Assembly (NCBI RefSeq): GCF_017654505.1
Contig: NC_054548.1
Coordinates: forward strand, 38,396,545-38,460,544
Reading direction: 5' to 3'
From: Polyodon spathula
Lineage: Eukaryota > Chordata > Actinopteri > Acipenseriformes > Polyodontidae
DNA length: 64,000 nucleotides
Both the position numbers and the translations under genes were made by a program. Under the pieces are notes generated by a model that had not been told where the DNA came from, searched no databases, and saw only the letters and a program-made list of their open reading frames with translations. Below, one piece after another: positions 52,367-64,000 of the stretch (its first letter is position 1; each line of letters starts with the position of its first letter).

Positions 52367-53238
52367 TTAATTAATTAATGTCTATCATCATTAACCTCCT
52401 ATTTAAACCCCAATCACACACTCCTTCTCTGTCTAGTGCTGTGTTTTTTTACATATACTGAGACTCGTTCTCTGCCCAAAATTTTAAACTCAGATCAGGA
52501 AACCTCCCTGCCGGATTCCTCTCAACAATATCTCATTAATTTCTCCAACAGAAACTCAGTACTATCTACTTCCAGACCCACTGACCCGGCATTACAGAGA
52601 TCAAAACGACCCCGCCAGCAGGTTCAGCCTCCAGAGGAGCTATTTTATAAGCATTGGCCACTCGTCTAGTTTTTAAAAACCCTGTACGACAACAATATCA
52701 ACATCTAGGCTGGAAGCTATAGTGTGGCGTTATTTAATATTTATTGTACCTTTATATCTGCTACAACATGCTGTCTGCTTCTCAAATGCGCTTCCGCAAA
52801 CTCGCTTGCCCAGAGCTCCAGGACAGGCCAGCAGCACCGCCTTCCTCTCCAGTCATGGTCACCATCTCTTCCCAGTGCAACAACCAGGAGCCCTTCCCTA
52901 CTCTTCAGCTTCGTGAACAATATTTTTGAGGACATGAAGTCTCTCATTCACCCCATTGCTGTCTCAATTGCTTCAATTAATACAAGGCTCAGCGATATGG
53001 ACAAACACTCGGTTCAGCACTTTGGTACCCACAACTGACATTCCCACCTCCTCAATGTTTCAATCAAGGCACCCTAATACCTTGCAATGGACAGTACACT
53101 CATAGACTGTTCCTGATCAAATCAACAGGTTTGCAGCAGCATCAGAGCAAACCATTCTTCATCCTCTCAGGTTCTGCAGCGGCCTCAGATCTATGCATTC
53201 TTCATCTCTGCCCGAAGGTCAGTATCCACTGCACTCAG

Positions 53239-53450
53239 CAGATCTCTGTGCTCTACAGCAGGCCACTGCACACTACAAATGGCAGTCCACCATTCACTAT
53301 TACAGCTAACTGCTGCAGCAGATCTCTGCTCTCTACATCTGGGCCACTGCACACTACTGACAACACTCCATCATTTACTTCCTCAGGTCTCTGCACTGTT
53401 CAGCAGATCCAACCCTCTACTCTTAATCGCTCCTCACTACAGCAGATCTT
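53239..53450 (+). repeat. Degenerate tandem repeat, unit about 80-85 bp
   Basis: CAGATCTCTG-type starts recur at 53239, 53319 and 53404, with a shorter partial unit at 53443. The first two units share GGCCACTGCACACTAC. The repeat lies within the Ser/Thr-rich broken frame of the GC-richer block. Confidence 0.75.
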
Positions 53451-54178
53451 GGCTCCCTCTTCAGATCTACACACTGTTGCAGCAGGCAAAACTTGCTTTA
53501 GTTTACCATTTAAATCTACAACTTCCAACGCTCCAGCTTTCCTCCAATACTCTGATCGTTTCCTCCTGACTTCCTCAGCAATCTAGCCATATGTTCATTC
53601 ATCCTTTCAAATACTATAAACATTAATACATGGTGAGGGACGTGGTAGGAGACTGGAAATCTATCTTGATTATGAGTTAAGGAGTCGTACCCCCCTCCCC
53701 CATTCATTTCGGACCAGAACAGCTACTTCCTCAGCCAAAGCCAACATCAATCTCCGTCTAATCAAAACATGGGGCGCTGGTCCTCAACTGCAGTCAATTC
53801 ATACATCCATTCATTCCCTATGACATAACAATAGCCTTTCAAAGACTAGCTAGCATGCCCGGAGTGGGGGGCCACCTGACCGCCAGGGCCACCAGAGGTT
53901 TTCCCCTTCTAGGAATGCTTTTTTTTTTCCTTTTCACTGAGCAGCAGGTAATCACATAACCAAACCACACTAACAGTATTTTAACCTCTCCAGTTTGTCT
54001 TGTATGTCCCTTCTTTTCTTGTCTTTTCTGTTTCTGTTTCTTTTATGTTATGCACTGGTGCAACTCTATGGTTTGTCTCACGGTGAGGGTCTCTGCGGGG
54101 AGCCAGGGGTCCATCTTTTAGCGGGGTGGGGTGGGTAAGTGCGTATCCGCTCCCCCGACCTCAGGTCAACCATGCTAC

Positions 54179-54613
54179 CTCGTCCTTACACGAGCCAGAG
54201 GGGGCCCCTGACCACACTATCCTTGCACAGCTCAAGCGCCTATTCTACCCCACCACGTGAGGTACTGTCCTCCGGGATGCCTCCCTGATCCCGCTTCGGA
54301 GACCTGTGCCTCACCCCATGCAAGGGCAGCACCAGACCAGTCAAGGAACCCTTTACTATCTCTCCTTTCAGTCCTAAGCTGCTAGACTATTCATATTGCG
54401 CCGAGAGGAGCCTCTGCCAAGCAGAGCCCTTTTACAGGTTTTCAGATCCTCAGTAACATGACCTTCAACCAAGTTCTGTCCTCACGCGAAGGAGAGCTCA
54501 TTAGTCGGGATCTCTTTTCTATCCTAATTTCAAGCCCGGGCCTCTCTAAGACCGCACCTAATTCCGAGCTACGGGCTCGTCACACTATCCTTGGTCGAGC
54601 GTCCTCCGCTCGA
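54179..54613. repeat. Cluster of five short perfect hairpins
   Basis: CTCGT/ACGAG (54179-54194), CGGGAT/ATCCCG (54273-54293), CTCTG/CAGAG (54412-54426), CGAGC/GCTCG (54565-54579) and TCGAGCG/CGCTCGA (54595-54613). Four of the five have loops of 5-6 bases. Function unknown. Confidence 0.6.
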
Positions 54614-54780
54614 TACTGTCTTACTAACAGCTCGTTTCTGCTTCCTCTGCTCTATCCTTACAGCCCCAGCAGACATCCTGTGAATTGTTCTGTATCTGTA
54701 CAATGTGTCTACAGTATAACTAAAATACAACTGTTGCTTGATAATGACAAAGCTAACTGCACAGATGAGTTTCATTAAAA

Positions 54781-55139
54781 TTGTTCAAAAATATCTCATA
54801 ATTGTTTTTTTTTTTCAAATTAATGAATATGTACAGTCTCTACATACAATTTAATCAAGACATATGATTCAAAATAATCTCTTTAATTTACAGCACAATG
54901 CTTTAATCTTGTTGTTAAACAAGAAAATCAGTCACCGGCACTGTCATTTTAACAGAAAAGGATATAAAAAAAATGTAATCCAATTGTTTCAGCTCTCCAA
55001 CCTGCTATTTAACTTACAGTTATAATTTATTAATGCTCTGGCATAAAGTCAGTTGTCAGAAAAAAGTAAATGAAGCACAGGATTTAAGAGTTAGGGCTCT
55101 CAGCAGGAATACAATAGGCCTCAGTTCTTTAGGAGTCGG
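54781..55139. other. Unique AT-rich sequence, no gene recognised
   Basis: Return to AT-rich composition after the GC-richer block. Nothing else seen. Confidence 0.5.
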
Positions 55140-55360
55140 TGTTGTCACTCATCAAAGCTAATGAGATGATGTCACCCTCCTGCCCCTTTTTTTGTCCTCC
55201 AAAAATAAATAGCCACTGGCACAGGAAGAAGAACAGGGGAGTGCAGCACAGAAGGGTAAAACGTATTTATCACAATCAACACCACTGCTGGCAGAGGAAG
55301 ATCATTTCTTATCATAACCGAGTCAAGTGACTTATTACGCCTTATGAGAAGCCGGACTAA
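55140..55360. promoter_or_regulatory. Candidate conserved non-coding island
   Basis: Complex, GC-richer block with AAAGCTAATGAGATGATG, GTATTTATCACAATC and GTGACTTATTACGCC words. Weak enhancer inference. Confidence 0.33.
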
Positions 55361-56329
55361 TTCTGTTATAACAGCAGTTGTTTCTGCTATCTGATTTTCA
55401 TTTTAGTTTTTTGCTTGTGGTGGTGGCTTTTAAATTGTATATTTATTCAAGCGTGAATGCAGACAGCCCTGGTTCTTTGATCAGAGAGATCAGAACAGAA
55501 GAAGCAGGGTGCTGAAAAGGAGCAGATACCTGTTAACAGTAAAGATGTGCAGCATTCACAAACCTTTGCTTGCTTCTCTGGCTTAAAGAGACATCTTTCC
55601 CCAGTCATGTCACATAAAGCAAACTAAGATCAGCTTTCCTAGGGTATAACCTTTGAGAGCAAATGAGCAAACTCATCATTGAAGAGTAGCTGACTCATTA
55701 TAACACCTCAGACAGATAGCTGCATGGGTTAGGATGGTGTGTACCGTAATGGCTAAGACTTGATGTTCTATAATTCCTGGTCTGAATATTCAGTCATATT
55801 AAGCAATGTGTGCCTATTTATATATTTTTTAATCTGTTAAGGACCAATAACAAATACAGTTGCCCATTCATAAAATGTTAACTCATGAGTTATTTAAATA
55901 ATGTTTCTCAAAGTCTGTTTTTATAAATAAAATTAATTTCAGTTTGTGTCAGGCTCTGAAAAGGATCTCTAATGAATCTCCATATATAAGACCACTTGCC
56001 TATTTTAAACTGTTCCTTGTCTATTTCTAGACTAGTATAATAAGTAGGTGTGACTGTATAATGTACAAAAATTTGGCCTAGGACCCTGCAATATAGCATC
56101 ACTATAGTATTGCTATAAAGATGATTTAGACTTTAGCTATTTTTCAGTGTTCTACCCTGAAGGATGTTGATTACTGGGCATACAGTCTGGTCGTTAAATT
56201 ATTGTAGAGGAACTCATTAAGTAGCAAACTGCTGACCATTTTTCCAAGTTACTTGGCAGTCCTTCGGTACCACGACAAAAGATTTTCTGAATCAGAAACA
56301 CAAACATCACGTAGGCAAAGTTATCCAAT
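55361..56329. other. Unique sequence, no gene recognised
   Basis: No coding, RNA or repeat evidence. Confidence 0.5.
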
Positions 56330-56600
56330 TCCTACTATCTATGATTAAGCAGACTCAGCTCAAATCTTCCATCTGCTCTGACTGCGTATTGCATGAAACA
56401 TAGCCCGACATGCATTTTCCCCTGAAAAGCGCTTTTATATCTTTAAATCATCTCTCAATTGCATTACAGAAAACAGGGCCTGACAATGGCTTCGCATTTT
56501 GTTACCCTCAGTAACCACAAGTCATCACAAAGCTGACTCTAATCAGGCTATTCTGCTTCCCTCTGTCACAAATAACCTGTAATCTCTAAATGGATCGCCA
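56330..56600. promoter_or_regulatory. Candidate conserved non-coding island
   Basis: High-complexity sequence with ATGATTAAGCAG, CTCAATTGCATTAC, GACTCTAATCAGGC and ACATGCATTTTCC. Inferred enhancer candidate without protein features. Confidence 0.38.
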
Positions 56601-56929
56601 TAAATCTTTCAATTAGAATACATAACTTCATTACTGCAATATTTTTTAACTGATTCTATAACGGTGAGGAAGAGCTTTCATTTAGTCTGTTAGCTGGGGT
56701 CAGACTTTCATAAAGGCAAGGTTCTTGCAGGTCTGCAGGGATAACAAAAAACAATAAATAGCTTATTGCATTTTTTACAACGTTTTTCAACTTGAAAAGA
56801 CAGATAACCCTCTTTATCAACTGGGGCTGTGTTTTTAAATGAGTTCAGATTGGTGCTGTTGGGGTATTACAGGTGAATGTAATGTGATTTAAAGCAAATT
56901 TGAAATCTACTGGTACAGTTGAACAAGAT

Positions 56930-57180
56930 GATATAGTCCCTCCAGGATTTCGCAATTCTGTGATCGCGGAAAAAATCATGGAATCTGCTCTCTCTCTCGT
57001 GGAATTTTCAATTCAAAGACCGTCAGTGAGCTCCAGAAATAAATCTAAATTAGCACCGAATATAACGGTAAAAGATAGGGCACAAATAAAAAAATCCAAT
57101 TCCAGTATTTCCAATAACTCACCGTCATAGCTTCTGTTAAAACGGCAGAAGAACGTGACAGCGACCGCGGATAGACAAAC
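56930..57180 (+). other. CpG-retaining block, origin unknown
   Basis: About 14 CpGs in 250 bases (for example GTGATCGCGG, AGCGACCGCGG) against a CpG-poor background. The frame 56900-57130 (76 codons) spans most of it and reads DIVPPGFRNSVIAEKIMES, with no family that I recognise. It could be a small promoter, an exon, or a recent repeat copy that has not yet lost CpGs to methylation decay. Confidence 0.3.
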
Positions 57181-57207
57181 TGGCTACTGAAGAACAGAAT
57201 AAGGTAA

Positions 57208-57265
<58 letters not shown>
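57208..57265 (+). repeat. (ATT)n microsatellite
   Basis: About 19 pure ATT units. The poly-Asn frame across it is an artefact. Confidence 0.97.
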
Positions 57266-57267
<2 letters not shown>

Positions 57268-60200
57268 AAAGGATTTCATAGTTTAGTTCAAACGGGCACG
57301 TTGTTCTGTTACTCTTATGTGAAAGTTCAGAGAAAAACAATTTGAACTTTACTTGTTCTCCTTATGTTGCAGGTCCTGAAAGATGTCATTCTAATTATAT
57401 GTGGAAATACACGTTTTTTGTACATGGTGTAGTAACATGAATGCTCAAAAAGGAAGATGGCAGTGAACTATATTAGATATTATCCAGTTACTTAGGATGA
57501 CTTAACATTTTTGTGAAAATCCTCTTTTTTATGCATGTGATTTCAACATTATGTATTTGCAAATATAATCACTGCAAAATCAAATCTACAATGTTAACTT
57601 TTTTTAAATTGTGAAGTATGTAGTATATTTTATACTATTTCATTAATTCATACATACTTCCAAGACAACCCCCTGGACATCATTATACCCTCTGTCCAAA
57701 ACAATGCTCCAGATTATTACTTATACTCTTTTTCCTGTTTTTAAACACATGCAATACAATACAAAATATGTGTGCAACATTAAGCAAGTGGATTTAATAT
57801 AAAATAGAATATGTAATTTAGGCCAATGTCAAGTTAGCTCAAGGTCACATACAGCAGAGTCAGCGTACATACAAAAAAAAAAAAAAAAAAGCTCACTTCG
57901 CTCCAGTGAGATTTTTATTTCCTATGCCATCAATCCTGTGTCTGAGATCTCCTTCGGTTGTATCATCTTGTGACCTTTTACTTCTACCCTCCCTGGGGTT
58001 ATAGTGCAACTTAAATTTCAATTTTCTGTTTTAGAGTTTTAATGATGCCATGGCATAGGAAAATATCTGCTGGTATTATGTAGAGTTAAGCCTGCATGAT
58101 GGTTTTGAGTCTTTAAATGTCCTATCAATTTGCAAAAATCCATATGGGTTCTCCTTGGAGTTAACCACTCCAGTTTATTTTTCTGGATAGACATTATTCT
58201 CCTATTATTGACATTTTGTGTTTCCAATTCTGCTTGTGTCCTATTTTAACGTTTGAGGTGCAACGAGGTGAGTTAGGATCCCATATTAAGTCAGTGGCAC
58301 TAGAAAAAAAATAAATTAAATTTTTATTACATCCACATACAGGTAAATAAAAACATGACAAGACAAGTGTTACATGTGTGGTAACTCATATGGTTCTACA
58401 TATTATACCTATAAGGTGGTTGCTACCTTAACCTGGTGTAGAAATATCAGCTCTAGTAATATCCTTTTTTTTTCCTTTGTAATTTTTTTTGTTTTGCTTC
58501 CCTGAGCTATAGTGGAGCTACTTTAGTAGAACTTTCACATGGCTTGATGTTTTGAAAAGCAGGTACAATTGATTTCTTGGCCTTAATTTTCCTTTGTATA
58601 TCCTGCCTGCATGTATTGTTTTTTATGAAAATTATATAAGTTTGCTGCTTGCCACCGTTGTTTGGAAGCTCACAATGTTCCCGCCTGACAAAAGTGCTAA
58701 GATTATTTGCTGCAAAATATTTGGTAGTGTGTACTGTAAGTCTTCTCATTTTATACAAATAATGTGCCACAGCTTTAAAACTGTCAAACCTACTATATGA
58801 AAGTTTTGTGAAGTATTTGGATTATTTCCGGGCTCGTTAAAATATTCCACAAGACAGTAAATAGGTCTAACATTACATACAATATTGCCTTTTGTTCTTG
58901 TTAATGTTTATCTGCTCGCCTGCAATCTAAATTTAAGCACACACACAAAAATCAATATGCATACAGTGTCAAGACTGTAATCACCTTGTTTTCTTTTGAA
59001 TGAAACTCCACAGGGGACCATGTAAAATCAAGAACTTAAATTTCACTTTTAATGCAGTCGATTTCTTGTGTGTAGCAATTAAGCCATTTTAAAGGGAGCT
59101 CCAGTTCTGGTAAGAGGCCTTTCCCCCCTTTTACCCTGCCAGTTTTGCAATCTTACTTAACACCATTTTGAATAGGTAGTTTCCTAAGGCTCATCACTTA
59201 ACACAGCAGGAGAAGAAACTACCATGTTTTCTAATATAAAAAGCCTCTGACTGCAAACAGTGGCAAATGCAGTAGCAGTGCCCATCAGCTCAGAGCAAGC
59301 TAGAAAAAGTTATAATTCTAAAAAGCTACTCTCAGCTCCTATTCAATACATCACTGGAGGATGCTAGTACACACATATACATGTGTCTATGTATTCTTGA
59401 AATGGGAACAAAGACAATGGCTTTCAAACTTACAGAATAATAACCTTACAAGCACAAGACATATTGCACTGAATATTGTCAGAATAGCTTGCAGGCTATA
59501 GAGGCATGTTATACTGAAAGAATGTTTTTTTTTTTTTTTAACTTGTTCTTTTGTCTTCAGGATAAGAAAATTATTCTGAAAACTGTAATTTTAGTGAGAC
59601 TAATGGATTTCATTGGCAGGCTCTTACCTGGGTTGCTATACTATAAATCATTCTGCTGTATCACTTGGTTCCATGAGTCTTCCAAAACATTACAAATGAA
59701 CACGTCTTTACTTTTGTAACTATACAATACCATTTTGTTTGTTTTGTTTTTATGAAGCATCTGTCATGTACATATCTCAAGGTCAGTGGCAGATTGTGGC
59801 CAAAGAAAATGGAAAGGCAGAAAAAAGGCAGAGGGCGTATGGTAAGTGACAGTAGCAATATAATAGTATTATTGTTTGCAGACTGTTTATAATACATAAT
59901 TGAAATTAAATATATTTATACCTATCAATATGCCTTTCCTTGCATAAACTCACTTACCTCACTAATAGCCTATGAGCTAAAACCCATGCATTAATGCAAC
60001 TAATCAAAGTCTTAACAAAATGGTGCTTTCATATAACTGACTATGAAATCGATGTTCAATTTGCTGTAAACTAATCCATGACTCACGTTCAGTGAGTTTT
60101 TAGAATCCGAACAAAATACTGTATATACAGTACATTGAGGTTTAGTATAAATAACTCTAATATCAAGAGACGTCACCATACATTTCCTCCAGATATCTAC

Positions 60201-61499
60201 AGTTCTATACTTAAAAAAATAAATAAAAAAAAATAAATAAAACATTCAAACTGGGTCTCAGTGGATGAAAGCAAGCATGTCTAATAGACTACATAACCTA
60301 TACATGCAGGGTTCTATTTTGAAGCATACAAATGCAAATTGTCTGTAGGTAAAGTTTACCAGGGTAAAATTATCGAATGGGCTTTTAATGACACCAATAT
60401 TAAGCATTCAAATAATATATAACCAAATTTAATATGTTTGAAATGTAAAAGAATAAATCCTAAAGCAATGCTATTGAAAACAATATTCCTGGTTTCATTT
60501 AAAAACAAATTCTGATTGGCAGTGGGTGATTTAAGTTTATGCAGTTCATTTAAACTCGTTGCTTGTAATATAGACTGACACTGTCCTGAGCTGTGATGTA
60601 TAATGCCCAGCTCTATTATCATGCCTGGTTTTTAGTTTGTGTGCTTAATGTAATACCGCAGCAGCTCACTGAAACATGGTCTGGATGTCAGTTGAATCAG
60701 ACATATCAGTTTCAAATAGTCCTAGACGGAGAACGTGATTGCAGGGCAAGACAGAGCGCTCACATTACACCTTATTGTGCAGCTGTTAAGACACTAATGC
60801 CTTATTGGTTTCTATTTCAACAAAAGTAACTTTAGCCTAGCATATCTTACTTTGCTATTGAAAGATCATTACAAGTCATAACAAATTCTGAGAAACTATA
60901 ACTCTTCCACTGTCATTGCCCAGGGAATTAGAACAAATGGCTTAAAACACATTTTTAATGAAAGGGATCCCATGAATGTATTTATGATGCCATAACTCTG
61001 TCCAGGGGAATCTTTTAAAATACAAGTAATGAAACATAACTGACTAGTTTCTAAATGTGCTAATTTTGCAGCAAGAAATTCTCCATCTACAAGTATTCTT
61101 TCATTATGAAGCTTTCTTTTTGTGTTCCAGGTGGTATTTTTGCTCGGAAATGTCAAATAATGAGCTTTAAATTTCTTCCTGGGCTTTTGTGAAAATGTAT
61201 TATTTTGCAGGTCATAGTGTTGGTTAGAATATTGTAGTTCTAATGGTAGGCTATCTTGCTATCTTACAGTCCAGTCACATTAAGATCCAATCTTATTACA
61301 GGAAGGCTTCAATGTCCATTGGTGATGACAAAGGTAGCTGAGCATGTCATTACCTGGTCACAGAAGTTATGAATTTTCATTACGACAGACTAGATGGAGG
61401 TCAGGTGTCAGTTGTGGTTGAAAATAATAATTCATCAGCAGTTTTGTCAGTGTCTCGACAGTTCTGACCCACTGAACTAAATAAGTATATTTAATCACT
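57266..61499. other. Unique sequence, no gene recognised
   Basis: AT-rich. An A run at about 57872-57889 is followed by the hairpin CTCACT/AGTGAG (57892-57910). A loose inverted pair, TTCCTATGCCATCA near 57918 and TGATGCCATGGCATAGGAA near 58043, may be a decayed small inverted-repeat element. T run at 59524-59539. No gene supported. Confidence 0.45.
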
Positions 61500-62135
61500 A
61501 CTGGTCAACTTATCCAATAGCTCCAAGGAGGTTAGGGGAACCTTCTGTCACACAGGGGGCAGGTGTTGCTTGAACCGTGGCCCATGAAGCAATAACACTG
61601 TAATGCTATTTGGTGGTAGAAACTAACTAATGGGTATAGCGCTTCATCATATCTGTCGTTCTGGAATGCTACAAATGATTGATTATGAGGCATGACTGAA
61701 TGGCAGGTCCTAATTTAGCTCCCAATAGGGTCTCCAGTTTAGGTCATGCTATACCAGATATCTGAAGCTCAGATGGAAGGGCAATTTAGAGTTGCTAGTC
61801 CTCAATGGGGACCCAGCATACCGCACTGGGAGTTAACGTGGATGACCTCTGGATCACGGAGGGTCACTGGCCTAATCCCTGTCCGAAGTTGACTCACACT
61901 GCATGTTCATCTACAGTGGAACACTATGGGACAAGCTGACTCATCCACTGGGAGGGCCGGTAGAAAGGAAAGGAAAGCTAATGGGACTAGAGTTAGCCAC
62001 AAGGTCCCAAAGCACTCTCATGGAATTAAGACACAAGCTGACAGCTGGCGAGGCTTAGCATACAACTGTAACAGTGAATCAAAGAACAACCTGGGCAAAC
62101 TAGAATATGAACCAGAGTAATAGGCGTGTAGGTAC
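61500..62135. other. GC-richer block of unknown nature
   Basis: Near-balanced base composition and moderate CpG content over about 630 bases, with sharp contrast to both sides. The 64-codon frame 61926-62120 is basic at its start and lacks motifs. No TIRs, LTR ends or SINE boxes are visible. It could be a dispersed repeat fragment or a conserved element. Confidence 0.35.
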
Positions 62136-62229
62136 AGGATCTCACTGGTAAACCCAAGCGCTTGCTTTTGTGGAAGTGTCCTTTGTTTATTAAAGAGCAC
62201 CATCCAAAAAACTATATTAAAATAAAAAA

Positions 62230-62610
62230 AGAGAAGCAGCAGCCATTGTCAAACCCAAGAGGCCATCAATAAGTCCTGCACACCAACAAAAAGACTGAAC
62301 CCAGCACTTTATCTTGGAGTGCTAATGGTGAAGTAATGTGTCTGCTCAGCACTTTCTTATTGATGTCTCACTTTGCCACTGTCTGCTGCTGGCAGCCAAG
62401 ACTGAGAGCTCTTGAACTTGTTTATTCACACTTGTTTAATCCTGTTTTCACACTTTGCTTCTCAGCCTTTGGAGCAAATAAGATGGATGAGGGGAGCTGG
62501 GGCTGTCAGGGGGTCGGGGTCACAGTGTCGCTGGATCTCATTATCTGCATCGCTCTCCACACCGGGCACACAGTAGGTCACCCAGCTGAGGACTGCAGGA
62601 GACGTAGTGG
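62230..62610. promoter_or_regulatory. Candidate conserved non-coding island
   Basis: High-complexity, GC-richer block with GCTAATGGTGAAG, TGTTTAATCC and CAGCCATTGTC (SOX-like) words. The 115-codon plus-strand frame (62336-62683) has no recognisable domain. Enhancer candidate by composition. Confidence 0.35.
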
Positions 62611-64000
62611 AAAAATAACTCAAGGTAGTAATAAATCCCTATTATATAAAACACAGCATCTCAGATATCCTGATAAATCTTGAATATGCATGCACAAAAG
62701 TTGCTTTGTGGTCCATTTTCTTTCCTGAAAAAACTGAAAACCTATTCAGTAAAATCCAGCAGCAACAAATTCTACTAACTGGTAATGTAAAGGGGAGGCA
62801 AAATGTTGATTTTATGCAATATAATTATGCATTGTACTAACATAAATACATTAGACCTTTGTCCTGCTTAATGCAAACTAATGTTCTGAATCACATATAT
62901 TCAATAATATGACCTGATTAACAAATCTGATTAACGAAACAAAATTAATGTATCATTGTACAGCTGGAAATGTAGTACAATTGTTAAGCACCATATGCAA
63001 CACGAAAATGTTTTATTTACTGGTTATTAGATGTTTTTTTTGTTTTGTTTTTTTTTTGCTTTTTTATTGATGCAAACAGCACTGTTTAATACTTTTCTTT
63101 TAAATTTGAATTAATATAATGAATTTATAAAAGCCAATGCAGCGGGAAATATTGTCTAAATATGGTTTTGGAAAGAAATGTTCAATAAAGCAAAGAAGAT
63201 AGGTTCTTGAAGTGTTTGAGCATTTGATAAGCTAAAATAAAATGGTTAATACAGATTTGATCTGGGATGTATAACTTAATTTTACGCTCTGTTAATTATT
63301 ACTTTTTACATTTTAGAAATTTTGAAAAGCAAAATTTATTAGCAGTTTATTAAAAACATTGTAAAATGATTAATGGAATAAAATGTTGCAAACAAGGGTT
63401 ACTTCGAAACTAAACATGTATTTTTCTTTATTTATCGGTGTTGAGCATGTATGGGGGAAAATCAATTGTAAAAAAAGTGTTTTAAATACAGAAAAGGTAT
63501 TTTCCTAAAACTAAAGTCTCAAAAAGGAGGGAGCGACTTTTACACCAGTGCGACCTATACAATGATTTTCATGGTGTCATGTACCCACTTAATGGAGGCT
63601 TCTGTAACATACTAAAGAATCAATCACTTCTGCTGTGCAATAAAGTAATTTGTTAAATGAGCTAACATGTCTAAAATATGTGCATGGGCAACTTTTATTA
63701 TTTAACAGCATTTGTAGAGTGTGTGAAAGTTGTTGATTGAGAAAATCGAAAAGGAAAAAGCAAGCAGCTAACTTTTTTTTATATATGTAAATAACTCCAA
63801 GATTGTTATTAGAGTGGCCTAAAATATGAACAACTCCAAATTAAAGAAAAATAACAAAGATGGTTCAGTTTTATCAGGAGCTGGACCGTGGTTGCATGGG
63901 CTTTGACTTTCTGTTATCATATGATAATACTCCAGGAAGTCGCCCAGCATTCCCATGCACACTGATAAAGTTTATTGCATCACAAAAGTAAGATGTTCTG
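62611..64000. other. Unique AT-rich sequence, no gene recognised
   Basis: Very AT-rich, with T-rich runs at 63034-63063. No coding, RNA or complete transposon evidence to the window end. Confidence 0.5.

Larger units (their letters stand above)
52371..54780. other. GC-richer block, possible degenerate retroelement
   Basis: This 2.4-kb block differs from its surroundings: higher G+C, CpG-containing, pyrimidine-rich on the plus strand. Overlapping broken frames rich in Ser, Thr, Pro and Gln (52436-52669, 52724-53038, 53131-53586, 54458-54778) look like a frameshifted gag-like gene. The 52724-53038 frame ends in a possible short coiled segment, FEDMKSLIHPIAVSIASINT. It contains an 80-bp tandem repeat and several small hairpins. 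It starts exactly where the piggyBac element ends. No reverse transcriptase, recombinase or LTR is recognisable. A DIRS/Ngaro-type or other retroelement relic is my best guess. Confidence 0.35.

Noticed and set aside
53239..53450. A CRISPR-like repeat array
   Set aside because: The units are contiguous, degenerate and about 80 bp long without unique spacers, and the context is vertebrate.
57918..58062. Small inverted-repeat element
   Set aside because: The inverted pair is short and imperfect, with no target duplication, so it is mentioned only in the stretch description.
63520..63590. Possible transposon terminus (GCGACTTTTACACCAGTGCG)
   Set aside because: It resembles ends of some DNA transposons, but no matching inverted end or target duplication was found nearby.

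Overview
The window reads as AT-rich, gene-poor vertebrate nuclear DNA. Almost all open frames are short, lack family motifs, or are produced by microsatellites. The only recognisable protein-coding sequence is broken transposase from Tc1-type DNA transposons. The repeat mix suggests a fish, possibly a non-teleost ray-finned one: several Tc1/mariner lineages, piggyBac, hAT, Harbinger-like and pogo/Tigger-like elements, a MIR/CORE-type SINE with an L2-type tail, and many long (TA)n arrays. The species assignment is inference from repeat style and is not proven.

Layout. 1-654: 3' end of a Tc1 element that landed in a (TA)n array. 2.2 kb: compound microsatellite. 4.03-8.81 kb: a direct duplication (copies at 4026-4674 and 8301-8811) flanking two Tc1-type insertions, a 396-bp non-autonomous element (5522-5917) and a 1066-bp internally palindromic Tc1 (6128-7193). 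10.7 kb: CORE-SINE. 11-23 kb: unique AT-rich sequence with microsatellites and several GC-richer, high-complexity islands that look like conserved non-coding elements (CNEs). 23.02-24.07 kb: a long inverted-repeat element with a solo LTR nested in one terminus. 24-44 kb: more candidate regulatory islands, a DD34E-type Tc1 relic with a lost catalytic Glu (29.85-30.55 kb) and a 174-bp hAT foldback MITE (34.06-34.24 kb). 44.34-45.70 kb: Harbinger-like element. 46.99-47.77 kb: pogo/Tigger-like element. 47.93-48.16 kb: a 232-bp nearly pure poly(C) tract. 51.78-52.37 kb: piggyBac-type element. 52.37-54.78 kb: a GC-richer block with tandem repeats and hairpins, probably an unassigned retroelement relic. 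54.8-64 kb: unique sequence with further candidate islands and one GC-rich block of unknown nature.

No complete protein-coding gene, functional RNA gene, CRISPR array or operon is supported. The working picture is a gene desert, perhaps the regulatory surroundings of a developmental gene outside the window, into which DNA transposons have repeatedly inserted. The transposon calls rest on visible terminal inverted repeats (TIRs) and target-site duplications (TSDs). The regulatory-island calls rest on composition and motif content only and need an alignment to other vertebrates.
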